This document shows, in pieces, positions 62,799-64,000 of a DNA stretch of 64,000 bases. The stretch lies in assembly GCA_035344155.1 (NCBI GenBank), contig DAORAL010000003.1, forward strand, positions 1 through 64,000, in the 5' to 3' direction. The notes under the pieces were generated by a model, which saw nothing but the letters and a program-made list of their open reading frames with translations, ran no database searches and was not told the DNA's origin. A program made the translations under genes and the position numbers. The DNA comes from UBA1845 sp002338715. GTDB taxonomy: Bacteria > Planctomycetota > Phycisphaerae > UBA1845. Numbering within the stretch: the first letter of the stretch is position 1; each line of letters opens with the position of its first letter.

Positions 62799-63770
62799 AT
62801 GTCAGGTGAACGAATCGACAATCAAACGGTTGGATCGGCGATGCGGCGGAAACTTGCATCGTTTACGCTGATCGAGTTGATCGTCGTCATTTCGATCATC
62901 GGCATTCTGTTGGCGCTGGTCGTTCCGGGGGCGTCGAGCCTGTGGTCGCAGCGCAACGAAGCCGCGTCTGCCAACTTGATTCGCGGACTGCTACAAAGTG
63001 TCCGGACGCAGGCAATCCGCTACGGCGAGCGAGGCCTTTTCTTTTACGTTGATCGTGACGGTGTGCAGCGAATTGCGATCATCGAATCAGATCCCTCGCA
63101 GGGGGGCGCCAATCCACGCGATCAACGCGATTGCCAAAACGCCTCGGAACCCGTGAATTGTGTGACGGAATCCGGTGCGGTAAATCGCTTCCATGTTCTC
63201 GATCAGGAAGTCTATACCGTCCCGTCACCGTATCGCGTGGCTCCAAGCTGGGCGCTCAAACCCAACGGCCCGCCGGCTCCGTTTCCCGACAACCCGATTT
63301 CCAGCGCAAGTTGGCCAACCCAGCTGGCCTACGAAAAATTTTACGTGTTGGCCCAGGGCCGCGATACGCCTCAATATCACCGGAACTACTTCGCGGTCGT
63401 GTACGATTCCCTTGGACAACTTGTCGTCGGCAGGGATGTCTTGATTCACGATGTGGACGTCGATCGCAAGCTCGACGTATTGGGCAATCGAACGGGCGAT
63501 CGAACGCAACTGGTCGTGGCAAACCCGCTGAGATGGTGGGATCGAACCGGTAGTGACAATTCTGTTTCCGGAAAACTCTTCGATATTGTCGTACTGGGCG
63601 ACGATAAAGCCGCCAATTTTATCAGTGTAGACGGACTCGTGGTGTACGACGATTCTGATGTGGAAGGCCTTGACGGTAGTTCCGTCCGGTCGGTGATGCA
63701 GCGCGATGGACAATCGCTGTTTGTGAGTCGCTACACCGGCGAAGTGATTTTTGGACCGAAGGGTGGCTGA
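62799..63770 (+). CDS. Pseudopilin 3 of the cluster (GspH-like)
   Basis: The start is uncertain between 62799 and 62841; the second gives the short leader MRRKLAS. The mature part begins FTLIELIVVISIIGILLALV with Glu +5 and Ser at -1, followed by NEAASANLIRGLLQSVRTQA and a beta head, an arrangement like GspH minor pseudopilins. It ends with TGA overlapping the ATG of the next gene by one base. Confidence 0.88.
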   Translation: MSGERIDNQTVGSAMRRKLASFTLIELIVVISIIGILLALVVPGASSLWSQRNEAASANLIRGLLQSVRTQAIRYGERGLFFYVDRDGVQRIAIIESDPSQGGANPRDQRDCQNASEPVNCVTESGAVNRFHVLDQEVYTVPSPYRVAPSWALKPNGPPAPFPDNPISSASWPTQLAYEKFYVLAQGRDTPQYHRNYFAVVYDSLGQLVVGRDVLIHDVDVDRKLDVLGNRTGDRTQLVVANPLRWWDRTGSDNSVSGKLFDIVVLGDDKAANFISVDGLVVYDDSDVEGLDGSSVRSVMQRDGQSLFVSRYTGEVIFGPKGG

Positions 63771-64000
63771 TGCAAGCCGTGACCTCTGACAACCTGAACT
63801 CGAAACGCATTCGAAGAAACGTCGGCGCGCATGTGTCGCGGCAACTTGCGTTCTCGATGACGGAAATGGTCTTTGCGATCTTCATCCTCGGGCTGGGGTT
63901 GCTGTTCACGTCGAGTATGTTTCCCATCGCCTGGTTCAAAGCCCGCGAAGTGTTTGAGACCACCAACACGCAGTCATGCACTGCCGCCGCACAGGATGCG
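63770..64000 (+). CDS. Pseudopilin 4 (PilV/GspI-like), cut by window edge
   Basis: The first 77 residues are present. After a long basic leader (about 30 residues) comes QLAFSMTEMVFAIFILGLGL, with Glu at +5 after Ala|Phe, a PilV/GspI-type N-terminus. The start overlaps the previous stop (TGATG). The gene continues beyond 64000. Confidence 0.8.
   Translation, partial: MQAVTSDNLNSKRIRRNVGAHVSRQLAFSMTEMVFAIFILGLGLLFTSSMFPIAWFKAREVFETTNTQSCTAAAQDA

Noticed and set aside
1..64000. tRNA genes
   Set aside because: I scanned the gene-free stretches for the T-loop GGTTCRANYCC pattern and found no acceptable cloverleaf; a covariance-model search would be decisive.

Overview
The window is a GC-rich, densely coded bacterial chromosome segment that most resembles Planctomycetota, perhaps Phycisphaerae. 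Three things point there: small proteins with a CxxC...CPECG zinc ribbon, a secreted protein ending in a pilin-like H-X9-DG type tail, and type IV pilus / type II secretion genes mixed with sulfatase, DUF5117-type metalloprotease and c-di-AMP genes. No plasmid, phage or integron backbone is visible. The taxonomic call is inference; a 23S/16S or marker-gene tree would settle it.

Layout. 1-16 kb: a truncated S41 peptidase, a sulfatase, a DinB-fold protein, a MATE exporter, an ALDH7-type dehydrogenase, small secreted and lipoproteins, a ParD antitoxin with a truncated ParE remnant, a serine hydrolase, then a solitary 5S rRNA with its own promoter and terminator, next to the c-di-AMP pair cdaA-cdaR. 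15-25 kb: a lone pseudopilin, a PilZ protein, yidD, a lipoprotein hydrolase, dnaE, a 303-bp inverted-repeat element and an MsbA-like ABC exporter with an unusual periplasmic insert. 26-39 kb: a large secreted zinc metalloprotease, argE-hutF, three tandem zinc-ribbon/membrane paralogues framed by REP-like palindromes, a long acidic coiled-coil protein, a ThiD2-ThiE fusion, an aldolase, a CrcB fluoride channel and an orphan Phd-type antitoxin. 39-55 kb: guaA and guaB with two envelope genes between them, asnS, a glycosyltransferase, ribF, nrnA, a secreted protein and ppdK with a histone-like lysine tail. 55.8-64 kb: a type IV pilus / type II secretion cluster (two PilB/GspE ATPases, one PilC, four pseudopilins, the last cut by the window edge).

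How they fit together. The cluster at the right end probably builds a pilus or pseudopilus; both ATPases begin with MshEN-like repeats, so c-di-GMP control is plausible and matches the PilZ protein at 16 kb. CdaA/CdaR make and control c-di-AMP, and NrnA-type DHH enzymes can hydrolyse nanoRNAs and pApA. The guaBA genes supply GMP.

The least explained structure is a dispersed family of short palindromes that begin with GTAG, like the REP elements mobilised by RAYT transposases. Several sit exactly on gene ends and supply the TAG stop codon. One cuts off parE, and two abut extended -10 promoters of the zinc-ribbon paralogues. No RAYT gene lies in this window. Other points to check are the DLG variant of the CdaA catalytic motif, the palindrome inside the 5S promoter, the coiled-coil insertion in AsnRS and the PDZ-like insertion in the ABC exporter.
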